DNA from: Apiotrichum sp. Y4204
Taxonomy: Eukaryota; Basidiomycota; Tremellomycetes; Trichosporonales; Trichosporonaceae
Reading direction: 5' to 3'
Length of the DNA stretch: 64,000 nucleotides
Assembly (NCBI GenBank): GCA_025531455.1
Contig: JAMYHL010000007.1
Coordinates: forward strand, 434,001-498,000
Below the pieces are notes generated by a model that made no database searches, was not told the DNA's origin, and saw only the letters and a list, made by a program, of their open reading frames with translations. Positions 8,772 to 19,646 of this stretch are shown here, in pieces (positions within the stretch are counted from its first letter, which is position 1; every line of letters begins with the position of its first letter). The position numbers were made by a program, and so were the translations under genes.

Positions 8772-11700
8772 TCAGAACACCTGGGGGTCAGTCATACTGA
8801 TAGCCGGCGGGGACATTTCCGACGGCCGTACTTACCCAATCGGCGTCCGCCTCGGCATCTGCCCACGGGAACTTCTCGCGAAGGGTCTTTGGGAACATCT
8901 TCTCCAACGGCACATCGTACTTTTTGCACCACGCAACCGTCAAGCGTGGGTCCTGGTGGTCAGCTGTGGACGTGGATCCTACTCACGATGTAGTTGATCT
9001 TGGACGTGCTCAGCGCGACGTCCTTGAGCTTGTCCTTGTCGCCGAGCTGGACCTTGAGCGTCGCGATACGAGTGTCGAGTTTGCTGATCTGGTCGAAGAG
9101 CTTCTCTTCGGTCACTGTCGTCAGTTGAGCCAAGAGGGCTGCACGCACTGTTCTTCTTCGGCTCGACCTTGCGCGTCTTGCGCTCCTTGACCAGCTCTTT
9201 GAACACCGCCTTGATCTCCTTGAGTTTCTCGTCAAGAACCTTGTTGCTCTCCGGCTTGTCGCCGTTGGCCACAGCCTTCTCGTTCTCCTTTTCAAACTTC
9301 TTGCGCGCCTGCTCGAGGGCCTTCTCCTTGAGCTCCTCCTCGTGGCGCTCTATGAACTCGTCGTCAATGTCCGACTCGTCCTCTAGCAGCTCGGGGTGCT
9401 TCTTCTTGAGCTTGGGGTTCATGTTGAGAAGCGCCAAACGGGCCTTCATCCGCTGATACTTGACCGCGCGGACCTTGTCACCAAACTTGGCAAAAGACTC
9501 GGCAAAGTTCTTGTTCACCGACTTTTGATGGTTACAGAGAATGGCGACATCACGGTTGGCGGTGTTGTACGCGGCAATCTTCTCGGCGACGCTGCCATCT
9601 GCGGGAGTGTTCTCGAGCTGCTGCTGGAAGGTCCAAGAGGCGTTGTATGTACGGAAGACCTTGGCAGTGAGACCCTTCATCTGCTCATTAAGATACTTGT
9701 TGAGGCTGCTGGTCTGAAAGTCAGTATTGCATGGCCGATGGCACTCACAGTCAAGCGGTCGAAGAGGTCGTCGCCCTTGGTCTTCGGGTCCGCCTTGAAC
9801 AGCTTGATGTTCTTGAACACCTGAGGATCGACCTCCACCTCCTGGTGGAAGCGCATCGAGTCCTTGCCGAGAAAGTCAAAGACAACCGTGTTTGGCGGCT
9901 TGAGGGTAACGTGCTCGTAACGGAGAGAGCAACAGCCGACAGTGTCCGCCTCGTCCTCGCCCTTTTCATTACCCGCACGAAGCGCAAGACGGTCAATAAA
10001 GTACAATGCGGTGGCACGCTGGCGGTCGGCCATGACCTTCGACTTGAGGTCGACGGTGTACTGACGACGGATTTTGTCGACGTGTTTCTGCCGTCAGCCA
10101 GTTCCAAACGAGCCACTCACGATAAGCTCCCGGGCCTTCTCAAACTTTGCCCTGTCCGACTGTCCCTTCCATGTACTCGAGGCCGCAAGGAACACATATT
10201 TCGACTGGCCATTGACGTTCTCCTTCCAGTGGGCAAGCCACGTGACTGTCTGGTCGTGTTGAATGGCCTTCCACTTTCCAGGGATGTTGGGGACCGGCAC
10301 AGGCGCGTCTTTCCCAATGTTGATGATGATGTCCTCGGGACGGAGACGAACCTTGAGCGTGCCCTTGCGGGGATGCTCTCCACGACCACGGAACAGGGAC
10401 GGAGGTTCGGCACGGAAGTTGCCAGTCTTCTCCTTGCGGCCATCAACCAGGGCGTAAAGATACGGGGCCTCGAGTTTGTCCTTTGCCTCTTTGATCCTGG
10501 CGTAAGCACCAAGCAAGCTCGCCTCCACTCACGCCTTCTTCTCCTCCTTAGTCAAGGCCTTCTTCTTTTCGCGCTCGGCCTCAAAGTGCTGGTACATGGG
10601 CGTAAAGTCACATTTATCGAGGCTGGTGATCTTGACCTTCTCCTTTGGCGGGTACTTTGCGCAGATGGCCTTAAAGTCGCGGAAGAAGTTGGCACGGAAC
10701 GTCGCGTCCTTGGCATGGTCGGTCTCGAGCATGGCACCAAAGAAGCCAGCCACCTCCTCGGACTCGGGGGGAAGGGTGATGGGAACGCCGTCGTACTTCA
10801 TCTTGACATCTTTGGGAAGTGGGACATAGGGCGGAGGGAAGAGTACACCGTGGTGCTCGAATGTCTGCCACTTGACACTTCCATCGCCGTGCTCCTGTTC
10901 CCACCACTTGTACTGGTTGTTAGCACGATCCATTGGCATACGCCATCAACTCACCGTGTCCTCGTCTTCAGTCGCTTCCCTGAAAGGTTAGCATTTTAAT
11001 GCAGAACATCACTCACCTCTCCTTCTTGACCACTGGCTTCTTGTCGGTCGCCTTGCCACGCTTTGCGAGCGGCTTGTCATCGTCGCTCTCGACCTTCACC
11101 TTCCTGGCCGAGCTGGTAGACGCACGCGGTTTTGCGGGCGTCTTGCGCTTGGCGAGCGGCTTCTCGTCTTCCTCACTCTCGCTCTCACTCTTGACCTCCT
11201 TCTTAACAGTCTTTCCTCGCGAGGGGGGCTTGGCGCTTTTGGAGGCAGGCTTTGGTGCGGGCTTGCGCTTGGCTAGGGGCCTCTCGTCCTCAGAGTCTGA
11301 GTCTGCGGCTCCATTTGCGGCCTGTTGCATGAGTCGAGTGTGCGGACTGGGGAAACGCGGGTCGAGTAGCTAACTCACCCTCTTGGCGGCCGGCGGAGGA
11401 GTGGAAAGGACACTGTCTTCGTCGTCGCTCTCCACGACGCGACGCTTGCGTGCTGCTGCACTCGCGACGCGAGGCTTCTTGCTCTGTCTGTCAGCAACAA
11501 GGCATGGCCGTCCACATGTGTGTCTCCATTGTCCATGAGCCCATCGCATTCCTTCGGCCCACATCACACATTGAGGACAACCTTCTGGCAGAAACAGGCA
11601 CGCGCGCGTTTTCGGCCCGTCTTTTGTGATTCCAGGCCATCGGGTGACGCTGCGCAGCAACTGCCAGAGGCCGCGAATGCATTCAGTCCACTCACCAGAG

Positions 11701-11854
11701 GTCGGTCGTCGTCGTCGCTCGACGCGGCGCCGTTTCCAGCCATTGCACGCTTGCCGTTGGCGCGTCCGGCGCGGGAGAGCGGCATGTCATCGTCGCTGCT
11801 GGCAGTGAAGGCAGGGGAGGACGCCTCCACTTCCATCATTTCAGAGGGAGCCAT
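8772..11854 (-). CDS. TOP1: DNA topoisomerase I (type IB), 835 residues
   Basis: Relaxes supercoils in the nucleus by nicking one strand through a 3'-phosphotyrosine. Exons: 11854-11696, 11483-11379, 11321-11017, 10979-10955 (25 nt), 10912-10533, 10496-10121, 10087-9749, 9713-9149, 9114-8987, 8952-8836, 8780-8772 (9 nt). The first ~190 residues are a charged, Ser/Asp/Lys-rich tail with repeated (R/K)PLAKR elements. The core starts at [11 protein letters not shown], with '[20 protein letters not shown]' and '[16 protein letters not shown]' further on; a charged linker follows; the catalytic Tyr is Tyr793 in [14 protein letters not shown]. The last exon codes only Val-Phe-stop, giving the W-x-F end seen in yeast Top1. 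Seven introns are 33-42 nt. ATG 11854 (MAPSEMM) is preferred over in-frame ATG 11881. Confidence 0.97.
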
Positions 11855-13102
11855 TTTCGCGGGGGCGCACTCGAGTTGCACAAGCAGGCGGGGAAACGAT
11901 CGTTGCGGCAGCGGGCGTTGTGTAGCGGCGAGATTACGCGTGCACGTATGCAGAGAGCGTCGGAAGATGGGCTGGAGGAAGAGAATGGCGGTTGAATGGG
12001 GGGGATGAAGGGTATGCTATGCCTTTGGTACTTGTAAATGAATAAGAGGGGTGTGGGTGTGGGTGGGGGGTCGTCTGCTTGGGTGAAGTATGGCTTGTGC
12101 GTACTTAATTGTTGTTGGAGTTGAGTGGGCCTGGGTGAGGGCCTGGGTGAGCCTGGGATGGCTGGCTGACTGGACCTAGGGTGAGAGGAAGAATGCGGTG
12201 AAAAAACTAAGTCGTCGATTCGTGGCACTTAGTTTTTTTCGCGCAACACTCGCCTTTATTGTGCACTGCACCTGTGCACCTGCGGCCTGTGGCCTGTGGC
12301 CCTGTGGTGACTTGATGACTCCACCCGCACCAGGCCGGTGTCGCCCCTTGCGGGATGGGAAGGGGGGGGGACACACGCGTACACCCACACATCCGGACAC
12401 GCCTCGATCTCTTGGCCGAGCCCAGGAGCCCAGAGGGCCAGTGGCCAGAGGGCCCGGCCTCTAGGATCTAGGATCAGGGATGCAAGATGATGTGCGTGAC
12501 GGAACCTTTTTATGATCTTGTGATCGGCTCCGGCGCTTTCTGCCCTCCGACCCCTCCGACCCCTCCGGGCCCTCACCTCTGGCCTCTTCCCCCTCCGGTC
12601 AGCTCAATTGATCAATTGGAGCCAAAGCACGGTTCCAGAGGAGTTCATGAGGTTCGGTTTCCACGGCGCGTCTCGCGTACCGCGTCACCGCCCCACCGGA
12701 GCCTATCAAGCCAAAAAGGCCCACAGCATCCTCTTTTCTCCTTTCGAGCAGGATGCGGCACGCACCGCCTTGATAGGCCCGCGATGATGAGACACACTTG
12801 ATCTTGTCAATCCCTGCAGGATCGCTGGATGAGGTGGAGGCCAGACAGTCCAGACAGCGCGTTCCGCATGTCCGGCATCGCTAGCTCCGTCGATGGGCTC
12901 GAGAAACATCTTGCCAGCTTCGACGTTGATATCAATCATCATCCCCTATTTTGTGTCTTAACGATCTCAAGGCCAAAGATCTGCCGGCCAGACATCCTCT
13001 CTCCGACCGCTTCTTGACCCGCAACGGCGCCTGGCGACGCCCACCCATACCGACTGGTTCTCACTCGCCGATTCTTTCTTTCTTGTCATTTATCTGTGCA
13101 CG
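11855..13102. promoter_or_regulatory. divergent promoter region between TOP1 and SCY1
   Basis: 1.25 kb without a credible gene, between two outward-facing starts. It contains an inverted repeat of 11 bp (12201-12211 AAAAAACTAAG and 12228-12238 CTTAGTTTTTT), a perfect 14-bp palindrome CAATTGATCAATTG (12605-12618), CTGTGGC tandem copies near 12285-12305, and pyrimidine-rich stretches just before the SCY1 ATG. Confidence 0.6.
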
Positions 13103-15875
13103 ATGAACTTTCTCAAATCGGTCACATCGTCTGTACTGAGCTCCACCGGTGTGAGCTTTCCGTTCTCAATTGGCGAGCGGATCCCGGGGATCGAGTCGGG
13201 CGCTACCCTGTGGGATATCCGGTCGGGTGTGAAGAAGGTGAGCGCTCTGCGTGGTCGGCTTTCATTCTTCCGCTGATGTCCAGGACGATGGAACACCAAT
13301 CACTTTGTTCATCTTTGACGCGACTCTTCCGCCGTTGCAGCCGGGCAACAAGGACAGGAAGGCGCTCTTTCAGCTCGCTCGGAACTCGCTCAAGAAACTG
13401 CGCACCATCCGTCATCCCGATGTGTGAGCACATCCTGATGTGAATCAAGCTCACTCGCAGAATCAAATACATCGACTCGGTGGAGACGGACACTCATGTG
13501 TACATTGCAACCGAGCCTGTACGCCCCCTTGCCGCTGTTCTCCGCGATATGGACTCGGGGAGCGGATCACCCACCAAGAACAAGGAGGCAAAGGCGTCGT
13601 GGATGGGCTGGGGTCTGAAGAGCATCTCCGTGAGTCTGGATGTCATTTCTCGCTGACATTAGACCGCACTGGCGTTCCTCAACGCTCCACCTTTGTCTCA
13701 ACACCATGCGTACCTCATCCCCTCCAGCGTGTTCGTGACCCCAGCCATGGAGTGGAGGCTGGGCGGCTTTGACCTCCTCACCGGACGGGATGATGCATCT
13801 GGCGTTCTGTGGACCCTTGGCGGTGTGGCCCCAGGCAATGTGGGCGATTTCTCCAGCCCGGAGGTGAAGAAGGGCGGGTGGGGAGTTTTGAGAGAGTGAG
13901 TGGATTTGCATTACGCCGCTGACCGTCAGTCAGGATCCCGCCCAGGAAGACACATACCTCCTCGCCATGTTCCTCTTCTATCTCTACAACCCGGAGAAGC
14001 CGCTGCCGAATTTCTCAGCCGCCCCGTCACCAGCTTCGGCAGGTGCTATCCCAAAACGGCTTTTCCCACTATGGAAGCGCATGCTCACGCCGAACGCCAA
14101 GACACGTTTGTCGACGATTAACTTTGTCGGCGAGGTAGAGATGAGCGGGTTCTGGAAGGAAAACCCTCTTGTGTCACTCGTCGAGGGGTTGGACGGCTTT
14201 GAGCTGCGATCCGACGGCGAGAAGCAGGCCTTGCTTCGTACGATCAAGGACGCAGCCGAGAGCGGGTCTCTCCCCGAGCCATTCCTTATTCACCGCGTCC
14301 TTCCTTCGCTCCTCCACTCTCTCTCCCTCCCAAATGCGCCGAGTGCACTCATGCTTCCCCTCGTTCTTGCCATCGGAAAGAACGTACCGCCATCCACTTA
14401 CTCCAAGGTCGTCCTCGAACCGGTGGTCAAGCTGTACACGTCTCCCGATCGTGGGACACGCATGGCTCTCCTAGACGGTCTTGAGCTCTATGCCGACAAA
14501 CTCGACTCCCGGACAGTCACCGAGCGCGTCTGGCCTAACCTTATCACGGGTTTCGCCGACACAGTGCCTATCATCCGTGAAGCGACGATCAAGGCCGTAT
14601 ATCCCCTTGCCTCAAAACTCTCGGACCGTATCCTGAACAACGAGCTGCTCCGCCTTCTCGCCAAGATGCAGCAGGATACCGAGCCGTCTATCCGCACGAA
14701 CACATGTATTCTCCTTGGTCGTCTGGCGCCGACGCTCAGCATCAACACGAAGAAGAAGGTGCTTGTCCCCGCATTTGCCCGCTCCCTGAAGGACTCGTTC
14801 GTGCACGCCCGTGTGGCTGCACTTATGGCGCTTATGGCGACGGTCGACTGCTTTGACCGAGACGACCTCGCTTCCCGTGTGATTCCCAACATGGCATTCG
14901 CGCTCGTGGACAAGGAGAAGGTCGTGCGCGACCAGGCGTTCAAGGCGCTGAACATGTTTGTGAAGCGTCTGGAGGACGAAGTTGCTTCAATGGTGAGCAA
15001 TATATTTGGTAATTCACTAACGACAGCCCGCGACTGTTTTGAGGGAAGAGGACAGCCGCTCACCGCATAGCGTTGGAGGAGCGAGCTCACCTCCACCTGT
15101 GAATGCGAACGGTCACGCTGTTCCATCCGGCCTTGGCTCCGCTGTGGTTACTTCGGCCGCAGGCGCCGCAGGTTCACTCGCCGGATGGGCATTCTCGTCA
15201 TTGAGCAAGCAGCTGGCATCCAGCGAGGCCAACTCGTCCATGACAGCGCAGCCCAGCGGTGGTGCGGCGCCAACCACGGGAATGAGCGGCGGTCTCTCGC
15301 CGACACCCACGCCACCAGTAACCTCACGACAGCCAAGCAATGACTCGCTCGCAGCGTCTTTCCGTCCCGGCCCATCGTCGCATGTTTCTTCCTTTGGCCG
15401 CCCCGCAGCCAGCGGGGGTGGCATGAAGCTCGGCGGCGCAAAGAAGAGTGTCAACCCTTCTTCGCTCGCTGACACCGTCGCTGCCGAATTTGACGACGAC
15501 GAGATGGCAAACGCATGGGGCAACGACGATCTCATGGACGTCAATGCCGATGGGGACGACTGGACCGCATTCGAGTCCGCCGCGCCAGAGGTCGTCGTCC
15601 CACCGCCGCAGGACTACTACACTGCACCTCCTGCCTCTCCTCCACCGAAGCCAAAGCCAGCACCGAAGGCGGCGCCCAAGCCGAAACCAGCACCGCCACC
15701 GGCAGTCAGATCACCGCCTGCCGAACCATCGCCTCGCAGCTCGATCGACAGCAAGCCGTCAACGCCGGTACCAAGCCTCGCGGGTATGTCGAAAGAGGAG
15801 AAGGAGAAGGAGATGGCGCGCAGGCGAGAGGAGCGCAAGGCGAGGATTGCGGCGATGAAGAGTAATAAGAAGTGA
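13103..15875 (+). CDS. SCY1: SCY1-like pseudokinase with HEAT repeats (862 residues)
   Basis: Relatives (SCYL1, yeast Cex1/Scy1) bind COPI coats and tRNA-export or trafficking partners at the Golgi and nuclear pore. Exons: 13103-13237, 13284-13423, 13461-13629, 13663-13895, 13930-14992, 15027-15875. Residues 1-280 are a degenerate kinase fold: no usable glycine loop, and SSVFVTPA...LGGFDLL in place of the catalytic and DFG loops, exactly the SCYL pattern. Residues 300-580 are helical HEAT-type repeats. A long Ser/Pro-rich linker follows, then DDDEMANAWGNDDLMDVN and a basic tail (RRREERKARIAAMKSNKK) of the kind that contacts COPI. Introns are 33-46 nt. The ATG has context CACG-ATG and an aromatic SCYL-type start (MNFLKSVTSSVLSSTG). 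Confidence 0.93.
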
Positions 15876-16040
15876 GCTGTGCGGAGAGCCGAGTGCTTTG
15901 GCGATTAGATAACAATGTAATATGGGACAGAACCATGTATCTGTCGTTTCCATTCTCTGGACCAACAACTGCGAGATCTCACCCCCCTGCTCCGCCCAAC
16001 CTACGCCGCTAGCTGGCATATAATACATACGATTCTACAC

Positions 16041-17011
16041 TTAGTAGCCGCCGCGCCCACGGCCACCGCCGCGTCCGCCACCACGGCCACCACCGCCGCG
16101 CGAGAAGCCACCACCACGACCGCCCGAGAATCCGCCGCCGCGTCCGCCTCCACGGCCGCCAGAGAAGCCGCCAGAGAAACCTCCACGGCCGCCGCCGCGT
16201 CCGCCACGCCCTCCGCGTCCACCGGCCGCGCCGCCGCGGACAGCCTTCTTTGCAGCTGGATGTCAGTTGAGCTTTCACTACGAAGGTGGAAACAGCTAAG
16301 CAACTCACGCTTAGCACCGGCGACCTTCGGCTTGGGGAGGAAGCGCTCTATCGGGAGCAGCTTGTCGCCGCCAATGTACACCTTGTCGTCCTTCTTGAAC
16401 GACTCGGCGTTCATGCCCGACTCCATCTTGACGGTGAAGTAGACCTCGTTGATTGGGCCGAGAATCTCATCAATCTTGCCAATCTGCGTCTTGTTCTGCA
16501 GGTAGATGGGTGCGTTGAAGTACGGGATCTTGGTCGGCTCCGTGAGTGAGCAGAGCATCTCGCCCTCGACCGGGTGCTGGAACGCGCCAATTTCTGAGTG
16601 TGAGTAAAGGACGAGGGATCTCGCAAAGCCAGACGTATCAGCCGTGTGCACCTTGGAAGTGTGCACACTTCGCAGCCGCCATCCACGCTTCCTTCCAATA
16701 ACACGCACCAAGGACCGTGTCCGGGGGACCATAGCTGTTTGAGAAGCCGCCGCGACCACCACCGCGTCCGCCTGGATGTCAGCCTCGTTCAATCGGTCTG
16801 GGTGGCGGGTTGGTGCCATGACATGGGAGATGCCAGCGTAATCATGCGCTTGCCGCTTGCGGGCACCCCGTTCACAGCTTCCGCGCACTATGTGCACGAC
16901 GCTGTGCACGGCGGCAGCTCCGCGCTCCGTGGCCACCATCCCGCCAGTCGTCAACGCACCACGGCCGCCGCCCCGTCCGCCGCCGCGCGAGAATCCTCCG
17001 CGTCCGCTCAT
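16041..17011 (-). CDS. GAR1: H/ACA snoRNP subunit GAR1 (204 residues)
   Basis: Component of box H/ACA particles that pseudouridylate rRNA; nucleolar. Exons: 17011-16960, 16771-16709, 16593-16309, 16255-16041. Gly/Arg-rich arms flank a conserved core: a short RGG N-terminus, then [16 protein letters not shown], '[20 protein letters not shown]', [15 protein letters not shown] and [13 protein letters not shown], all standard GAR1 blocks, then about 65 residues of RGG/FSGG repeats ending RGRGGY. Introns 1 and 2 (188 and 115 nt) are long for this window; intron 3 is 53 nt. The gene converges on SCY1 (166 bp between stops) and diverges from GWT1. Confidence 0.96.
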
Positions 17012-17498
17012 GATATGCGAATTTTAGTTGGTTGTCGGGTCCGTGGGTCCGTCTGCGTCGAGTGCGTCGATTCCGCTGCCGCTGCCGAGTCCGATGCCGA
17101 GTCCGAGGGTTTGCGGGGTGCTGGTCGTCGTCGACGGTGTAGAGTGGGTGATCGCTGAACAGTTGCACAAGACTTCTTCAAAAGTGCACTTCGGAAATTC
17201 AGAGAGGGCGGAGGTTCGGGGTTATCGCCAGTGGCAGTGCGGGGTATGCGGGGTAACATGAGATGCATTGGCGGGCGCATGATCAAAGCATGAAAGTCGC
17301 GTGATCATCACGCTGATCCGAAATCGCGACCAGCTCGACCAGCCGATCAACCGAGGATCTGGCGCGTTACGGATCTCTCTTGGAGATGACGCTGATGACG
17401 ATCCTCGACCTGAAGACAGCTCACAACAACAATCGTCGGACATCCTCCAGTCCTCACCACACTCTTTCCAACCCCCACGGTTTTTTTTGTACCTCACG
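17012..17498. promoter_or_regulatory. divergent promoter region between GAR1 and GWT1
   Basis: 487 bp with no gene. The GAR1 side carries repeated CCGAGTCCGATGCCGAGTCC words (near 17085-17110); the GWT1 side ends in a T-run (17481-17488) 10 nt before the ATG. Confidence 0.6.
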
Positions 17499-19451
17499 AT
17501 GGCCGACTATAAGACGGCCAAAGAGGCGTTCCACGCCGACAACCCCGGCAGCTCGGTGCACTACATCAATGCGATCAGCGTGACGGCCTTGGTAAGTGCA
17601 AACGCCCCGCGGGTCTGTAAGCTCCGGCTGGGGGAATTTCGTCCTGCAAGCACATGCGTCAGCTCGCTCCATCATACTTTCTAGAGCTGACCGCAGTCTG
17701 CCTACGCGCTATACGCGACGCTTTCGCGGCGGTACACGTCCCCGCTGATGGACTGGGCGACGATCGTACTTCCGCTCTTGCTGGGCGTGACAGTATTCGC
17801 GGGTTCGCCGCTAGTCTTCAACGGCGCACTCATCGGCCTCGCGCTGCTTTTCGGTCTTGGGAGCCTGAGGTCGTACAGAACGGCCCCGAAACCGGCAGGA
17901 GAGTGGCTGAACGAGTCGGACTCGGAGGACGGCGACATGGACGACGGAGAGTACAACCATTCTCATGAGGGGGGAAGGCACTCGGGCTACAACAAGCCGG
18001 ACAGGAAGGGCATCAAGCTTCCCTCCGAGGTCGTCGCCGAGGAGGCGCAGAAGCGCCGGAGTATCGACCTACTCTCCCCGCTCGCATCGCCGCTCACCCT
18101 CGACACGTCGTCCACGCCGCGCCGCCGCGCGTCGCCCAGCCCCGTCAGCCCACATGCCACCATCGACATTGCTGCTAGCCCGCCCGGAAACTCGGATGGG
18201 AATGGGAAATTTGCGCGCGCGCAGGCGCGTCTTTTGAGCGATCAGGAACGCGAACGGGAACGGGAGCGCGAGCGCGTAACTCCCCGTCGTCCGCAGCGCC
18301 ACCTTCCCTTCCTCACAGTGTACCGCGCACACATGATGATCATGACCGTGCACTGTATTCTCGCTGTCGATTTCCCCGTCTTCCCTCGTATCCTCGGAAA
18401 ATGCGAGGACTTTGGCACATCGCTCATGGATGTTGGTGTCGGCTCGTTCGTCTTCAGTCTCGGCATTGTCTCTTCAAAATCCTTCTCTGGCGCCAACCCC
18501 AAGCCGTGGATCAGGATCTGCATCGGCGCGCTGCGCAACGCCGCACCTGTCCTTATTCTCGGTGTCATTCGCCTCCTCATGGTCAAGGGCGTCGAGTATC
18601 CCGAGCATCTGACGGAGTACGGCGTGCACTGGAACTTCTTCTTCACGCTCGGTCTCGTCCCCGCCCTCTGCAGCATGCTCATGCCGCTCCGCCGCAACGT
18701 CCGCTGGCACGTCCTCGCCGTGGCCATTGCTCTCGGTACGTTCAGCTATTGTAATCTCAAACCGAGCTAACACCACAGTCTACCAACTCCTTCTCTCCGG
18801 AACACGCCTCCAGTCCTTCCTGCTCTCATCCGCCCGCCCGGGCCTGCTCGGCGCGAACAAGGAAGGACTCGCCTCGGTGCCGGGCTACCTTGCAATCTTC
18901 ATGTTTGGCCTCAGCACGGGCGAGCACGTTCTGCGTGCCGTCCCGGCATCAGACGACGACGAGCACGGACGCAGGCGGAGCGATGAGACCGCGCAGATTG
19001 ACCGCGCAAACAAGCGCCGTACCGAGCTCGCCCTCGAGCTAGCCGGATACGCTGCGCTGTCGTGGGCCGCCCTCGGACTCAGCTATCTCACTGGCCTCGT
19101 CACTTCCCGCCGCTTTGTAAGTGCCGTGCTGGGACCCACTGACTCTAGGCAAACCTTCCATACGTGCTTTGGACCGTCGCGTACAATACCTCCTACCTTG
19201 CTGGATACCTCGCATGCGAACTGCGCCTCTTCTCCCCCACTGACCCCGCGTCGTGTCCCCCGCTCCTCGAAGCCGTCAACCGGAACGGCCTCGCCGTCTT
19301 CCTCGTCGCCAACCTCCTCACGGGTCTCATCAACGTGTCCATGCAGACAATGTATGCCAGTACCGCCACCGCCTTGTTTGTGCTTGCGGCGTACAGCGCT
19401 GGTGTGTGTGCCATCGCATGGGCCTTGCGCGGGGTTCGCATTAAGCTGTGA
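17499..19451 (+). CDS. GWT1: GPI-anchor biosynthesis inositol acyltransferase GWT1/PIG-W (590 residues)
   Basis: Acylates the inositol of GlcN-PI in the ER, an early step of GPI-anchor synthesis; the family is the target of the antifungal fosmanogepix. Exons: 17499-17591, 17697-18735, 18779-19116, 19149-19451. The short N-terminus (MADYKTAKEAFHADNPGSS) matches the family. More than ten hydrophobic segments are visible. Conserved motifs include a lumenal/cytosolic 'LPFLTVYRAHMMIMTVHCIL' block, 'DFPVFPRILGKCEDFGTSLM' and 'NPKPWIRICIGALRNAAPVL', and GVHWNFFFTLGLVP; the end has NRNGLAVFLVANLLTGLIN. A charged cytosolic insertion of roughly 150 residues with an (ER)n run makes it longer than yeast Gwt1. 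Introns are 105, 43 and 32 nt. Confidence 0.95.
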
Positions 19452-19646
19452 TGAGAGTACGAGAAGTGATACCATACTATTAGAATACATGAATGTAATC
19501 ATTGGGATAAGAGCCGCCAGGATAACAGTATTGGCGAGACACAGGACAGTCGGAACAGTGGCAGTGATAACAATGATTGATACATAAAACAAAACAGGGT
19601 ATCAGTGTCTAACAACCAAGAATCCAGCCTCTCTCCACCTCTGCAT

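Noticed and set aside
9731..10999. 422-codon plus-strand ORF
   Set aside because: Antisense to TOP1 exons, crossing several well-supported introns; no family motif.
11484..11695. Box C/D snoRNA in TOP1 intron 1 (GTGATGT ... CTGA)
   Set aside because: The CTGA is the branch-point motif 10 nt from the acceptor and no terminal stem exists.
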